DNA of 64,000 bases from CALZJC01 sp963781065 (GCA_963781065.1 CAWAET010000002.1:1-64000), one strand, 5' to 3'; shown: positions 9,324 to 18,473, counted from the stretch's first letter. Numbers and translations: made by a program. Notes: generated by a model from the sequence alone, not told the origin.

Positions 9324-9994
9324 CAGCCAGTCCCTTCTTCTAACGCTTCGATTATGCGGTTTCCAGCCTCTGTACCTGCCGCGGCGAGCCTCGGGATCGC
9401 CACGCCGCTGCCGAGCTTCAGCGCCTCCCCGAGCTGAAACTGAGGCGTCTCCCTATCCAGCGCCAGCAGCTCCTTCTCACCCACCTTCGACGTCAAGGTG
9501 GCCTTGAGGCTGCCGGCGGCCTGGCACGAGCCGGCCCGAATCTCCAGGATCTTGCCGCCCTGGATCTTGAGCACGACTCCCTCGAGCGCCAGGGACAGCT
9601 GGACGTCCAGGCCGATGCTGCCAAGCAGGAAGTCCTTGACCATCAGGTCCACCCGCGGCTGGTGAGCCGACTGGATGGTGTGCTCCGCGAGGGGCACCAG
9701 GATCGTCTCCTCCGGGGGATGAAGCTCAGGGTCGGCGTAGGCCTGAAACTCCTGGTACTTCTTCCAGCCCGAGACCAGCAGCTCCTGGAAGCCGACGTCG
9801 AGCACCTCGCCGATCTTGGCGGTGATCTCCTTCTCCACCACCTTGAAGGAGAGCTTGGGCAGCTGCTGCTTCAGCTCGCCCTTGAGCGCGACGAGGCTCT
9901 CCGCGCCCTGGCCCCGGATCGACTCGGCCAACGCGTCCCCCCCGGCGTCCGGATCGGTCGGGAAGAACAGGTTGTTGAGCGTCAGCTCGTTCAT
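9323..9994 (-). CDS. Conserved-looking protein of unknown family
   Basis: 223 residues with no signal peptide and no membrane segment. The N-terminal 90 residues are acidic and helical (ALKGELKQQLPKLSFKVVEK). The rest alternates hydrophobic residues like a beta-rich lipid- or partner-binding domain (IGLDVQLSLALEGVVLKIQG, then ILEIRAGSCQAAGSLKATL). I do not recognise a family. Its ATG overlaps the stop of the PASTA gene (ATGA) and its stop overlaps the start of the DUF11 gene by one base. The three genes are therefore translationally coupled and likely share a process at the cell envelope. Confidence 0.65.
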   Translation of the reverse strand: MNELTLNNLFFPTDPDAGGDALAESIRGQGAESLVALKGELKQQLPKLSFKVVEKEITAKIGEVLDVGFQELLVSGWKKYQEFQAYADPELHPPEETILVPLAEHTIQSAHQPRVDLMVKDFLLGSIGLDVQLSLALEGVVLKIQGGKILEIRAGSCQAAGSLKATLTSKVGEKELLALDRETPQFQLGEALKLGSGVAIPRLAAAGTEAGNRIIEALEEGTG

Positions 9995-11136
9995 GGCTCG
10001 GGCAGCCCCCCGACGGGCAGCCCCCCGACGGGCAGCACCACTACGAGCGGGCCCTCGACCTCGAGCGTCTGGCGGCCCCGATCCGGGACGCCGAGAAGCC
10101 GCAGATCGAGCTTGAGCTCGGGCCCGCTCCAGACCGGCGGCGTGGCGCTTTTGCGCAGACCGTCGAGATCGTTGCTCGCCCGCACCCGAAAGCTCTTGCG
10201 CACGCGCCGGACCCGAACCCGCTGCTGCGCCAGCAGACCGGCCAGCGCGGCAGTCACGGCCATCCAGGCCCAGGGCAGGCGCGGCGGCGGCAGATCCGCC
10301 AGGCGTTCGAACACGAGCCCCACCGGGCTTCCCGGCGGCACGCTCCGCCCGGCCGGCGGATCCTGCCCGACCACACTGCGGTAAGGGCCCCCAGACGGGT
10401 CGACGAAGGCGATCCGCGGCCGCAGCCCGGCGTCCTCCAGAATCGGCCCCGCCTCCTCCACCCGGGTGCCGACGAGGTCCGGCACCGTGACCACCATCTC
10501 CACGGTCACCGTGGAGCCGGTCGCGACGCTCGCGCCGGCCGGCGGATCCTGCTGCCCCACCGTCTGGGCCGGCGCCGACGACGGCTCGCCGGCAACCACC
10601 AGCCCGAGGGTGACCCTGTCGAGCTCGAGCCGAGCCTGCTCGACCGACAGGCCGACGATCGCGGGCACCTGGCTGGTGCTCGGGGGCACCGGCACCGCCG
10701 GCGCTTCGGAGAACCGCACCGAGACCCGATGAGCGCCCGGCCGGATCACCCGGGGAACGCGAATCCGGATGCGGATGAGCTCGTCCCCGGCCCCCGGATC
10801 CACCAGATCGAAGGCGATCGGCCGGTCGTCGAACCTCACCTCCTCGATCCGGGTTCCCGCCTGCACCTGCCGGCCGCGCACGATCAACTCCACGACCTCC
10901 CCGGCCTTCCACTTCCGCCCCGGGTTCTCGACGACGAGCTGCGCGAAGAGGCGCGGCGGATTCGCCAGGGCGAGGACCACCAGGCCCGCGACGAGCAGCC
11001 CGGCGCCCCTTGCTCCAGCCTCCCCGGTCCTCGGGCCGCCGACCCTCACTCGCGAGCCCGCGCTGTATCGACCCGCGCCCGGGCGACGCCGAGGGCCTCT
11101 TCGCGATCGACCATCTGCTTTTCCACGTCTTGGCAT
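9991..11136 (-). CDS. PASTA-domain membrane protein
   Basis: Up to 381 residues. A hydrophobic segment (GLLVAGLVVLALANPP) is followed by a beta domain with an IPT/TIG-like look (GRQVQAGTRIEEVRFDDRPI). Two PASTA domains come next (VPAIVGLSVEQARLELD, and VPDLVGTRVEEAGPILEDAG, each ending near QDPPAG). A second membrane segment (LPWAWMAVTAALAGLLAQ) and a basic cytoplasmic tail follow. PASTA domains usually bind peptidoglycan or muropeptides, but no kinase domain is attached. The N-terminus before the first membrane segment is arginine-rich and poorly coding, so the GTG at 11049 may be the true start. A duplicated 15-base unit near 10000-10029 encodes VGGLP repeats at the C-terminus. Confidence 0.65.
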   Translation of the reverse strand: MPRRGKADGRSRRGPRRRPGAGRYSAGSRVRVGGPRTGEAGARGAGLLVAGLVVLALANPPRLFAQLVVENPGRKWKAGEVVELIVRGRQVQAGTRIEEVRFDDRPIAFDLVDPGAGDELIRIRIRVPRVIRPGAHRVSVRFSEAPAVPVPPSTSQVPAIVGLSVEQARLELDRVTLGLVVAGEPSSAPAQTVGQQDPPAGASVATGSTVTVEMVVTVPDLVGTRVEEAGPILEDAGLRPRIAFVDPSGGPYRSVVGQDPPAGRSVPPGSPVGLVFERLADLPPPRLPWAWMAVTAALAGLLAQQRVRVRRVRKSFRVRASNDLDGLRKSATPPVWSGPELKLDLRLLGVPDRGRQTLEVEGPLVVVLPVGGLPVGGLPEP

Positions 11137-11296
11137 TATGCCAGATGGAGGCGACGATCCTGGCGCACAACCGGGTTGGCCCGGTCCTCACCGAACCCGG
11201 CGCGGCTGGGAGCTCTCGGTGGCGTTCGCCAGCTCTTTCTCGACGTCATTCGCGAAAACCGTCTGGAGCTGATCGACGGCTGAACTGCCCAAGCGA
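11137..11296 (-). other. Interval with fragmentary coding signal
   Basis: Between the SGNH gene and the PASTA gene. Minus-strand fragments in different frames look coding and helical: LQTVFANDVEKELANATESS near 11240, FGEDRANPVVRQDRRLHLA up to 11137, and DVEKQMVDREEALGVARARV just inside the start of the PASTA frame. Together they could be a short coiled-coil protein broken by frameshifts. No single open frame with a start supports it. Confidence 0.25.
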
Positions 11297-12841
11297 TCAG
11301 GCGGGGTCGTCCTCCAGCTCCGACAGCTCCCGCACCAGTCTCTCGGCGAAGAGCCTCTGACCGAACGAAGTCAGATGCACCCAGTCCCACCACAGAAAAC
11401 CGTCGTCGTAGCGCTCGAGGAGATAGCCGTGCATGTCGACGACCCGGAGTCCGTACTCCTCTCCCACGCTTCGCATGATGTCGTGGAAACGGCCTAGCGC
11501 CGGGACACGGCGCTCCAGCGAGTTCGGCTCCATGACCAGAACGAGCTCGATGCCCAGCTCCCGATTCCGTTCAGCCAGCCTCGTGAGCCACTCTCGGAAC
11601 TGACGCTTGCCGTGGCCGATGTCGTTGTTGGAGGCGTTCACGATGACGATCGACGGCTCGAGGTCGATCCAGCGCTGGAAGTATCCGCCGGCCATGTCCG
11701 CGATTCTCTGGCCGCTTACTGCAGTGTTGATGCACTCGAAACGCACCTCGCCCGGTAGTTCGTTCAGCAGTCTCTCGGTCTGCCGAACCAGGGTCTCGTC
11801 CAGCATCGCCGCCCCGGCTCCTTGGGTCTGTGAGGATCCGAGGAAGATCACCCGCCGGGTACCCTGAGCGGGCGGGCGCCGGTACTCGCTCTCGAGGCGA
11901 CGGGCGACCGCCTGCTTGAGGGTGTCCTTCCAGTACTCCTCCTGTCGTTCGAGCTTCGCGCTCTGGTCGGGGTAGAAACGCTTCGCGTAGGTCCCGAAAC
12001 CCAGGAGCATGAGGCTGATGACCACCAGGACTCCGCTGAACATCAGCAAGTAGGCCAGCAGCCTGGTGTCGGTCAGGGTGGGGATCCGGCGAAGCGCCAA
12101 GAAGAGCACCGCCGACAGTCCGAGCACGATCGCGGCGCAGACCAGATTGACCAGCAGCCAGTTTCGTGGGCGGCTGAAGCTCTCACGGAAGACCTGTCCG
12201 TTGCGCTCCTCGACGCGGATGTCGTCCACCAGAACGAGTTCTTTGCCGCCCCGAAAACCGACTCGTAGCGGAGACCCGACCTGGAGCTCGAGCATCCGCA
12301 GCCGCTCCTCGTCGCGGAAGATCTTGAGGCGCTCGCCGTCCAGCTCGAACCTGAGGGTTTGCCATTCCGAGACCGGGAATTGGCGTAGCTTCTTGATCTC
12401 CGTTCTGGAGGTGAACTCACCGTCCCTGGTCGCCGTGAAGAGCATCGACGGGTAGTCCCTGTTCTTGCTGATCCGGACCCCGGCGTAGTCGCCGTCGGCC
12501 TCCTGGAAGAGGACGGACAGATAACCACGGCGCTCCATGTAGAACCGGAGCTCCACGGAGGCGATATCGAACGCCGTTCGAGACATCACCTCCTGGTAGC
12601 CGTGCCAGGCGGCGAGGTTGAGGCCCCCGCCCGCGAGGGGCTGGAGCTCGTAGACGAAGGACTGGGCGCCCATGACGCCTCGGGCGAGCTCCGCCTTCGT
12701 GGAGGTCCAGTTGCCGTTGTTGTACAGCGTGTTGTGGCCGGACAGGTAGGTCCGCGCGAGGATCAGCGCAAGAGCGACCTGCAGGACGACCGTGGCTACG
12801 AGTAGAGGCCTCCGACCGGTCGAGTGGCTCTCGGAAGACAT
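11297..12841 (-). CDS. Membrane-anchored SGNH/GDSL hydrolase
   Basis: 514 residues. A hydrophobic segment at about 13-30 leads to an extracytoplasmic region (about 40-220) with a beta-rich, LamG/ConA-like pattern (VELRFYMERRGYLSVLF, LRFELDGERLKIFRDEERL). Two membrane segments follow (LVNLVCAAIVLGLSAVLFLA and LLAYLLMFSGVLVVISLML). The C-terminal SGNH domain has block I as FLGSSQTQGAG, an Asn block as VNASNNDIGH, and the final DxxH as WWDWVHLTSFG. Such enzymes cleave ester bonds, often acetyl groups on polysaccharides. The neighbouring genes do not reveal the substrate. The C-terminal domain is predicted to lie on the same side as the N-terminal beta domain. Confidence 0.8.
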   Translation of the reverse strand: MSSESHSTGRRPLLVATVVLQVALALILARTYLSGHNTLYNNGNWTSTKAELARGVMGAQSFVYELQPLAGGGLNLAAWHGYQEVMSRTAFDIASVELRFYMERRGYLSVLFQEADGDYAGVRISKNRDYPSMLFTATRDGEFTSRTEIKKLRQFPVSEWQTLRFELDGERLKIFRDEERLRMLELQVGSPLRVGFRGGKELVLVDDIRVEERNGQVFRESFSRPRNWLLVNLVCAAIVLGLSAVLFLALRRIPTLTDTRLLAYLLMFSGVLVVISLMLLGFGTYAKRFYPDQSAKLERQEEYWKDTLKQAVARRLESEYRRPPAQGTRRVIFLGSSQTQGAGAAMLDETLVRQTERLLNELPGEVRFECINTAVSGQRIADMAGGYFQRWIDLEPSIVIVNASNNDIGHGKRQFREWLTRLAERNRELGIELVLVMEPNSLERRVPALGRFHDIMRSVGEEYGLRVVDMHGYLLERYDDGFLWWDWVHLTSFGQRLFAERLVRELSELEDDPA

Positions 12842-12907
12842 CGGCTGCTGAGTGCGAGACGGCCGGGCCGCAGCTGTTTCCAGGCGGTGTGGGAGCCGGG
12901 AGAGAGG

Positions 12908-14344
<1,437 letters not shown>

Positions 14345-14453
14345 CGCCCGGGGAATGTACACCAGAGAACACTCAGTCAGTCCGCCACTCCGCCAGTGGC
14401 CCTGCTGACCCGCTTGCGCCGACGAGACAACTCGTCGTTGATCACTCCCTGTC

Positions 14454-15292
14454 CTACCGCTTGCGGGCCACGACCGCAAACTCGGTGTGCTCGGGCTCGT
14501 ACGTCGAGCCAGCCACATCCGCGAAAAGCCCCTCGGCCTCGAGGCCGCAGCCCTTCAGCTCTTGCTCGAGGTTCTCGGGGCTGAAGTACTGCAGCCAGTT
14601 GTAGATCGTGCGGGTGCGCGCCTCTTCGACAATGGTGTACTTGTCGAGGACCAGCTTCTCCTCGTTGTACTTGAACGTGTTGAGGAAGCCGTAATAGCGG
14701 TGCGGCGACCAGAAGCCGTCCAGGAGGTCTATCTCGCAAATGGCCAGCTCCTTGCGCCCGGCGAAGGCGGCCAGGGAGTAGACGTCGAGCAGTACCGCGC
14801 CCCCGGTTCGAGCAGCCCGTCGAACTTGCGCAGCATGGTGCGCCGTTGCTCGGGGCTGAGCGCGCAGAAGTCGCACATGATCATCGTGACGAGGTCGAAG
14901 CGGCCATCCAGATCCAACTCCAGGTAGCTCTCGTTGATGTAGCGAATGGACAGCCCCTCCGCCGCGGCCGCCTTGCGGGCGTGGTCGATGGAGCGCTTCG
15001 AGAAGTCGATGCCGGTGACGACCGCCCCTCGGCGGGCCAGCCGGGTGGTGTACAGCCCAGGCCCACAGCCGAAGTCGGCGATCCTTGTTCCCTTGCCCAC
15101 GCCCAGGTGGGAGACGATCCACTCCACAGAGCGATCGATGAACGCCCCGCTGCGGGAGGAGAGGTCGACCTCGTCGTTGAGGTGGTAGGCGAGCATCTGC
15201 GCGGACGTGTGCTCGTCGGTCCACAGCTCGTCGGCGGTGTAGAACCCGAACGGCTCAGGTCGGGCGTAGATCGCTTCGAGTTCGTCGAACAT
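14454..15292 (-). CDS. Class I SAM-dependent methyltransferase, one frameshift
   Basis: About 280 residues after one missing G is restored in a G run near 14805. SAM-binding motif I is IADFGCGPGLYTTRLARRG, followed by VVTGIDFSKRSIDHAR (motif II) and FDLVTMIMCDFCALSPEQR. After the shift it continues AVLLDVYSLAAFAGR and ends with a beta/alpha tail (YNWLQYFSPENLEQELKGCG). The substrate is unknown. The fold resembles small-molecule methyltransferases of the Methyltransf_25 type. The start at 15292 has a possible TTGACC / GATCTT promoter directly upstream and no Shine-Dalgarno site. Confidence 0.75.
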
Positions 15293-15297
15293 GGCCC

Positions 15298-15326
15298 AAG
15301 ATCTCTCTTCGAGGGCGGCAGGTCAA
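15298..15326 (-). promoter_or_regulatory. Possible promoter of the methyltransferase gene
   Basis: On the minus strand, TTGACC (15321-15326) and GATCTT (15298-15303) are 17 bases apart. The -10 box ends five bases before the ATG at 15292. The -35 box is good and the -10 box weak (3 of 6). If used, the transcript would start at or next to the start codon. Confidence 0.35.
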
Positions 15327-15440
15327 CAGCCTGTCCCATTCCCGCGGTGCTTGCGGCAATGCCCGACCGGTCACGGCGAAGCGCTCGACACAGGGATCGA
15401 CCGACGCTGAGGCAAGCCGCTTGAAGCGTATGAGTTGCGT

Positions 15441-15483
15441 TGGAGGCGACAGTGGGAATCGAACCCACGTATGAGGGCTTTGC
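15441..15483 (-). repeat. Duplicated 3' part of tRNA-Cys (attachment-site scar)
   Basis: These 43 bases match 17399-17441 with two differences. They correspond to the tRNA-Cys 3' part, from the anticodon loop through the T arm and acceptor end. The 5' half of the tRNA is absent, so it is not a functional gene. Its position 3' of the intact tRNA, in the same orientation, is what an element integrating at a tRNA 3' end leaves at its far border. Confidence 0.75.
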
Positions 15484-15543
15484 CGTTCCCGCAGCCGCCT
15501 GCCAGCTTGCTAGACTGGCGGCTTGAGCTCGAAAGCGCGGAGC

Positions 15544-16485
15544 ATGAGACTCCGGTCCGCGATCCCCTGGCTAGCCACCGTGGGGCTGGCGGTCGCGCTA
15601 TGGCCGATAGCCGCCTTCGCCTCGTCCGGGACGCCAGATGCCGAGGCCATCGTCGTGCCCGGCGGCACCGCTGCGATAGCTCGGCTCCTGGGCACGGTGG
15701 ACGAGTCCCCGGACAGGTTCGTCGTCACTTTGAACCAGGTCCTCTTGACGTACACGCAGGAAGACGAGAAGTGGGAGTCGAACTTCTTGACTTTCGTGCC
15801 GTAGCGTGCGTCGAGAACTGCGCCCGGACAACTACCCCGCCGTCCTTGGCGTCCTCGACGAGTTGGAGCTCACCCGCCCGGACGTCGTCCAGCAGTATCT
15901 GCTCGCGGTGGCGCAGCTCGCTGCTCGAGTCGCTGCCCGAAGCGGGCGAGGGCGCTCCCGGGCGGGCTCGTCCGCGGCCTTGGTGGTGACGAGCTCGCGG
16001 CCGGCCTGACCGACAAGGACCTACGGGCGCGACTGCTACCGATCGACCGCCAGCGGCTCCTCGAGACGCTCCTGCGAGTCGGCAAGGCCAACAAGCCGAA
16101 GAAGCTCACCCGGCAGCTCGAAAGCGTCGCCGAGGCCCGGCAACGGCTGGCCCGCGAGCTGCGGCCCTTTCTGCTGGGTCCGGCCTATCTGCTGGCCATG
16201 GGCGAAGCGCATGCCCACGACGATGTCGCCTTCCGCCGGGGAGAGGAACGCGAGGACCTGCGCCTCCTGGCCGAGGAGACGGGCGGCGAGCTCTACATCA
16301 TCCAGAAGTTCAAACAGCTGCCACAGGCCTTCGACTCCATCCTCGACGATCTCAGGGCCCAGTACCGCCTCGCCTACGACCCACCCGCGGGGCCATCCGG
16401 CGAGCGAGCCCTGCGCGTGGAGATCCCGGCACACCCCAGGTACCGGGTGCGTTGTCGCAAGAGTTACTACTCCGAAGTGGAATAG
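15544..16485 (+). pseudogene. Broken secreted protein ending in an acidobacterial VWFA-type domain
   Basis: The ATG at 15544 begins a signal peptide (MRLRSAIPWLATVGLAVAL). The frame then breaks twice: a stop at 15802-15804 with continuation in frame +2 (DNYPAVLGVLDELELTRPD), then a return to the first frame near 15945. The last 80 residues (REDLRLLAEETGGELYIIQK, FDSILDDLRAQYRLAYDPP) match the end of the VWFA-related domain common in Acidobacteria. The upstream part of that domain, including the metal-binding DxSxS site, is not visible. It is therefore probably a truncated or recombined remnant. Sequencing indels may account for the shifts but not for the missing half-domain. Confidence 0.5.
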
Positions 16486-16499
16486 CTGTCCGGCCCGGG

Positions 16500-16640
16500 C
16501 GCGCCGAATCTCGAGCTCGTCGACACCATCGACCACACCGACGATCTCCCCGGCCCTGTCGACGATCGCCGAGCGGACGGCCTCATCGGGGACGCTCCCC
16601 TCGAGACGGGCGGCTGCCGGGGTCGTAGCGGTTCTGCACC
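16500..16640 (-). pseudogene. BON-domain-like fragment
   Basis: The minus strand encodes LEGSVPDEAVRSAIVDRAGE then VVDGVDELEI, the pattern of a BON domain (a small membrane-contact or osmotic-stress domain). The expected preceding strand is in another frame, no start codon is near, and the frame runs on into antisense of the VWFA remnant. It is best read as a leftover piece carried in the tRNA-Cys islet. Confidence 0.35.
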
Positions 16641-16660
16641 AAGCCGTCGAAGCTCGTGCG

Positions 16661-16690
16661 TTGACTGCCAACATCTCCTACATGTAGAAT
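16661..16690 (+). promoter_or_regulatory. vapB promoter with palindromic operator
   Basis: TTGACT (16661-16666) and TAGAAT (16685-16690) are 18 bases apart. A perfect 10-base palindrome CTACATGTAG (16678-16687) overlaps the -10 box, and a related half site TGCATGTA follows at 16691. This is where an antitoxin would repress its own operon. The -10 box ends eight bases before the ATG at 16699, so the mRNA should start at or within two bases of the start codon. No Shine-Dalgarno site is present. Confidence 0.65.
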
Positions 16691-16698
16691 TGCATGTA

Positions 16699-16950
16699 AT
16701 GAGCACAAAAACGATCGCTGTCGACTCGCGCGTCTACGACCGCCTCGCCTCGGCGAAAAAGGAAGGTGAGTCCTTCTCCAAGGTCCTCGACCGGATCCTC
16801 ACGCAGATCGAGTCGACCGGAACCGGCAGGGACATCCTCAGAGGCCTCGAAGACCTCCCGCCGCTCTCGGCGGCCGATGCCGAGGTCTTCCTCGAGGTCA
16901 TCCGCGAAAACCGGGCCGACGAGAGCTGGACCGAGAGTGATCTGCGCTGA
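16699..16950 (+). CDS. vapB: VapB-type antitoxin
   Basis: 83 residues from the ATG at 16699. A TTG at 16690 would add three residues but overlaps the -10 box. The N-terminal STKTIAVDSRVYDRLASAKK and SFSKVLDRIL resemble a ribbon-helix-helix DNA-binding domain as in DUF217/VapB antitoxins. The acidic C-terminus (ADAEVFLEVIRENRADESW) would wrap the toxin. The end overlaps vapC by 14 bases, which couples translation. It probably represses its operon through the palindrome at 16678-16687. Confidence 0.8.
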   Translation: MSTKTIAVDSRVYDRLASAKKEGESFSKVLDRILTQIESTGTGRDILRGLEDLPPLSAADAEVFLEVIRENRADESWTESDLR

Positions 16951-17338
16951 CACCACCATCCTGATCGACCTCTGGCGTCAGAGAGACCTCTCCAACTCTC
17001 CGGTCCGCGACCTCATCGCCGCTCATCCCGGCGAGGACTTCGTGGTGCCGGCCCACGCCGCGGGCGAGTTTCTCGAGGGCGGAGCCAACGTCTCGGCCGA
17101 GAGACTCGCGCAGTCGCTCCAGCTTCTCAGGCTCTTCCGCATCGGCGTCGTCGATCTCGAGACGGCCTATCGCTATGCCCAGATCGTCGCCCGACTGCGA
17201 AAAGCCGGCTCCCTGATCGGCCGCTCCAAACCCGACCTCTGGATCGCCGCCTGGGCCATCCAGCACGGCGCGCCCCTGGCTACCCGGAACGCGAGGCACT
17301 TCGAGGACATAACGGGCCTGGAGCTGATCGGCAGCTGA
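16937..17338 (+). CDS. vapC: VapC-type PIN-domain toxin
   Basis: 133 residues from the GTG at 16937, inside the end of vapB. PIN-domain acidic residues are visible: ADTTILIDLW (first Asp), AAGEFLEGG (Glu), and GRSKPDLWIAAWA (later Asp). The final ATRNARHFEDITGLELI is the typical VapC ending. Such proteins are Mg-dependent endoribonucleases that cut tRNA or rRNA when not bound by VapB. The frame is intact. Its stop lies 60 bases before the repeat that forms the right border of the tRNA-Cys islet. Confidence 0.85.
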   Translation: MICADTTILIDLWRQRDLSNSPVRDLIAAHPGEDFVVPAHAAGEFLEGGANVSAERLAQSLQLLRLFRIGVVDLETAYRYAQIVARLRKAGSLIGRSKPDLWIAAWAIQHGAPLATRNARHFEDITGLELIGS

Positions 17339-17401
17339 ACCGCGTACCGCAGCCGGCTCTCGCCCCGGGACTCCAGCACGCTGCTGGTCTTGGTTGTTTG
17401 G

Positions 17402-17473
17402 AGGCGACGGTGGGAATCGAACCCACGTATGAGGGTTTTGCAGACCCTTGCCTTACCACTTGGCTACGTCGCC
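17402..17473 (-). tRNA. tRNA-Cys (GCA)
   Basis: A complete cloverleaf on the minus strand. The acceptor stem is GGCGACG / CGTCGCC, the anticodon loop is CTGCAAA with anticodon GCA, and the T arm GTGGG-TTCGATT-CCCAC is perfect. The discriminator is U, as in most tRNA-Cys. CCA is not encoded. Its 3' part is repeated at 15441-15483. Confidence 0.93.
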
Positions 17474-17561
17474 TTTGGATTTGGACGGCGGGAGCCGTCC
17501 GAAGACGGGAAGGGCCGGCTCTGGGAGGGCCGGCCGCTGGCAAAGAACGGGGATGAGTTGG

Positions 17562-17633
17562 AGCGGGAAACGGGATTTGAACCCGCGACCCCAACCTTGG
17601 CAAGGTTGTGCTCTACCACTGAGCTATTCCCGC
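17562..17633 (-). tRNA. tRNA-Gly (GCC)
   Basis: A complete cloverleaf on the minus strand. The acceptor stem is GCGGGAA / TTCCCGC, the D arm contains TAGCTCAGTGGTAGAGC, the anticodon is GCC in loop TTGCCAA, and the T loop is TTCAAAT. It lies 88 bases upstream of tRNA-Cys and the two are probably one transcript. Confidence 0.93.
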
Positions 17634-17712
17634 TCGCAGGGAGCAGACTAGCCAAGGGCGTAGGGGCTGTCAAGACGACGTGGGTCGGCCGCTGGCAGGA
17701 TCTCGGGCGCCT

Positions 17713-17964
17713 CTAGCGCCTCAGCGGTCCATCGATTCTGTCCAGCAGTTCGCCTATGTTGTCGAGGTCCAAGCCGGGCCGCAGCCCCATGTCGCGTGCC
17801 TCGATCCTGAATGGCCTGGCGTCAGACGCTTGGGGCAGGTCGTTGAGTGATCTTCGCAGGTGCGAGTTGACCGTCTCGTCGAGCGAAAGCCCGCACCGGC
17901 GTGCCTCGGCCTCCAGCTTCAAGAGGATGTCCGCGTCGAGGCTCACCGGCGTTCGATTGCGCAT
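17713..17964 (-). CDS. Orphan VapB-like antitoxin
   Basis: 83 residues from the ATG at 17964. The start RNRTPVSLDADILLKLEAEA and LSLDETVNSHLRRSL resemble a ribbon-helix-helix antitoxin. The tail RPFRIEARDMGLRPGLDLD followed by LLDRIDG is the motif of DUF2191/VapB proteins. These are normally followed directly by a PIN toxin, but here the next features downstream are tRNA genes and no toxin frame is visible. The promoter is excellent and gives no leader. It may be a leftover that still neutralises a toxin made elsewhere. Confidence 0.7.
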   Translation of the reverse strand: MRNRTPVSLDADILLKLEAEARRCGLSLDETVNSHLRRSLNDLPQASDARPFRIEARDMGLRPGLDLDNIGELLDRIDGPLRR

Positions 17965-17970
17965 CACTGG

Positions 17971-17999
17971 ACGCTAGGTCTCCGCGTTCGTGATGTCAA
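17971..17999 (-). promoter_or_regulatory. Promoter of the orphan antitoxin
   Basis: On the minus strand, a perfect TTGACA (17994-17999) and TAGCGT (17971-17976) are exactly 17 bases apart. The -10 box ends six bases before the ATG at 17964, placing the likely transcript start on the A of the start codon. No ribosome-binding site is present. Confidence 0.65.
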
Positions 18000-18024
18000 C
18001 TCCTGGCTGATGTCGGCCCCGCCG

Positions 18025-18411
18025 CTAGGGCAGCTCGAACGCGTTCTCCACCAGGTCGTAGCGCCAGCCGTCGTCGCTGCCGGTGAGGCCCAGGACGTCG
18101 AAGCGGCAGGGGCCTTCCCAGGGCTCTTCGAGCAGGTAGAGGGCGGCTGCGCGGCCGAGGCGGAGCTGTTTGGGGCGGTTGACCGCCGCCAGCGGGGAGC
18201 CGTGCTCGTCGGTGGCGCGGGCCTTGATCTCGATGAAGCAGAGGGTGTCGCCGTCGAGGGCGACGGCGTCGATCTCGCCGGCCGGGGTCTCGTGGTTGCG
18301 GGTGAGGATGCGGTAGCCGTGATCTTCGAGCCAGGCGGTGGCGGCGGCCTCGGCGGAGCGGCCGCGGGCGCGGGTGTGGGGCTGGTGGGTGAACTCGGTA
18401 TAGCTGGTCAT
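18025..18411 (-). CDS. yraN: YraN/UPF0102-family nuclease-like protein
   Basis: 128 residues from the ATG at 18411. RGRSAEAAATAWLEDHGYRI, AGEIDAVALDGDTLCFIEIK and an RFDVLG block define the UPF0102 family, which has a restriction-endonuclease-like fold (the E, D and E-x-K pattern is intact). Its cellular role is unsettled, with links to DNA processing or recombination. It is the last gene of the run cNMP-binding protein, def, lipoprotein, cysS, yraN, separated from cysS by an inverted repeat. Confidence 0.8.
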   Translation of the reverse strand: MTSYTEFTHQPHTRARGRSAEAAATAWLEDHGYRILTRNHETPAGEIDAVALDGDTLCFIEIKARATDEHGSPLAAVNRPKQLRLGRAAALYLLEEPWEGPCRFDVLGLTGSDDGWRYDLVENAFELP

Positions 18412-18473
18412 CGGGCGGGCCGGGAGGGCGAGCCAGACCGGTACGGGGAAGCTGACGCCGGCCAAAGGCAAGG

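Larger units (their letters stand above)
15441..17441. mobile_element. Small integrated islet at tRNA-Cys
   Basis: About 2 kb bounded by direct repeats of the tRNA-Cys 3' end (15441-15483 and 17399-17441), with the intact tRNA at the right border. Inside are a broken VWFA-type gene, a BON-like fragment on the other strand, and an intact vapBC pair with its own promoter. No integrase or excisionase is present. It is either a remnant after internal deletion or a passenger mobilised by an enzyme encoded elsewhere. The toxin-antitoxin pair may be what keeps it in place. Confidence 0.55.

Noticed and set aside
15441..15483. A second functional tRNA-Cys
   Set aside because: Only the 3' part is present. 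The 5' acceptor strand, D arm and half of the anticodon stem are missing.
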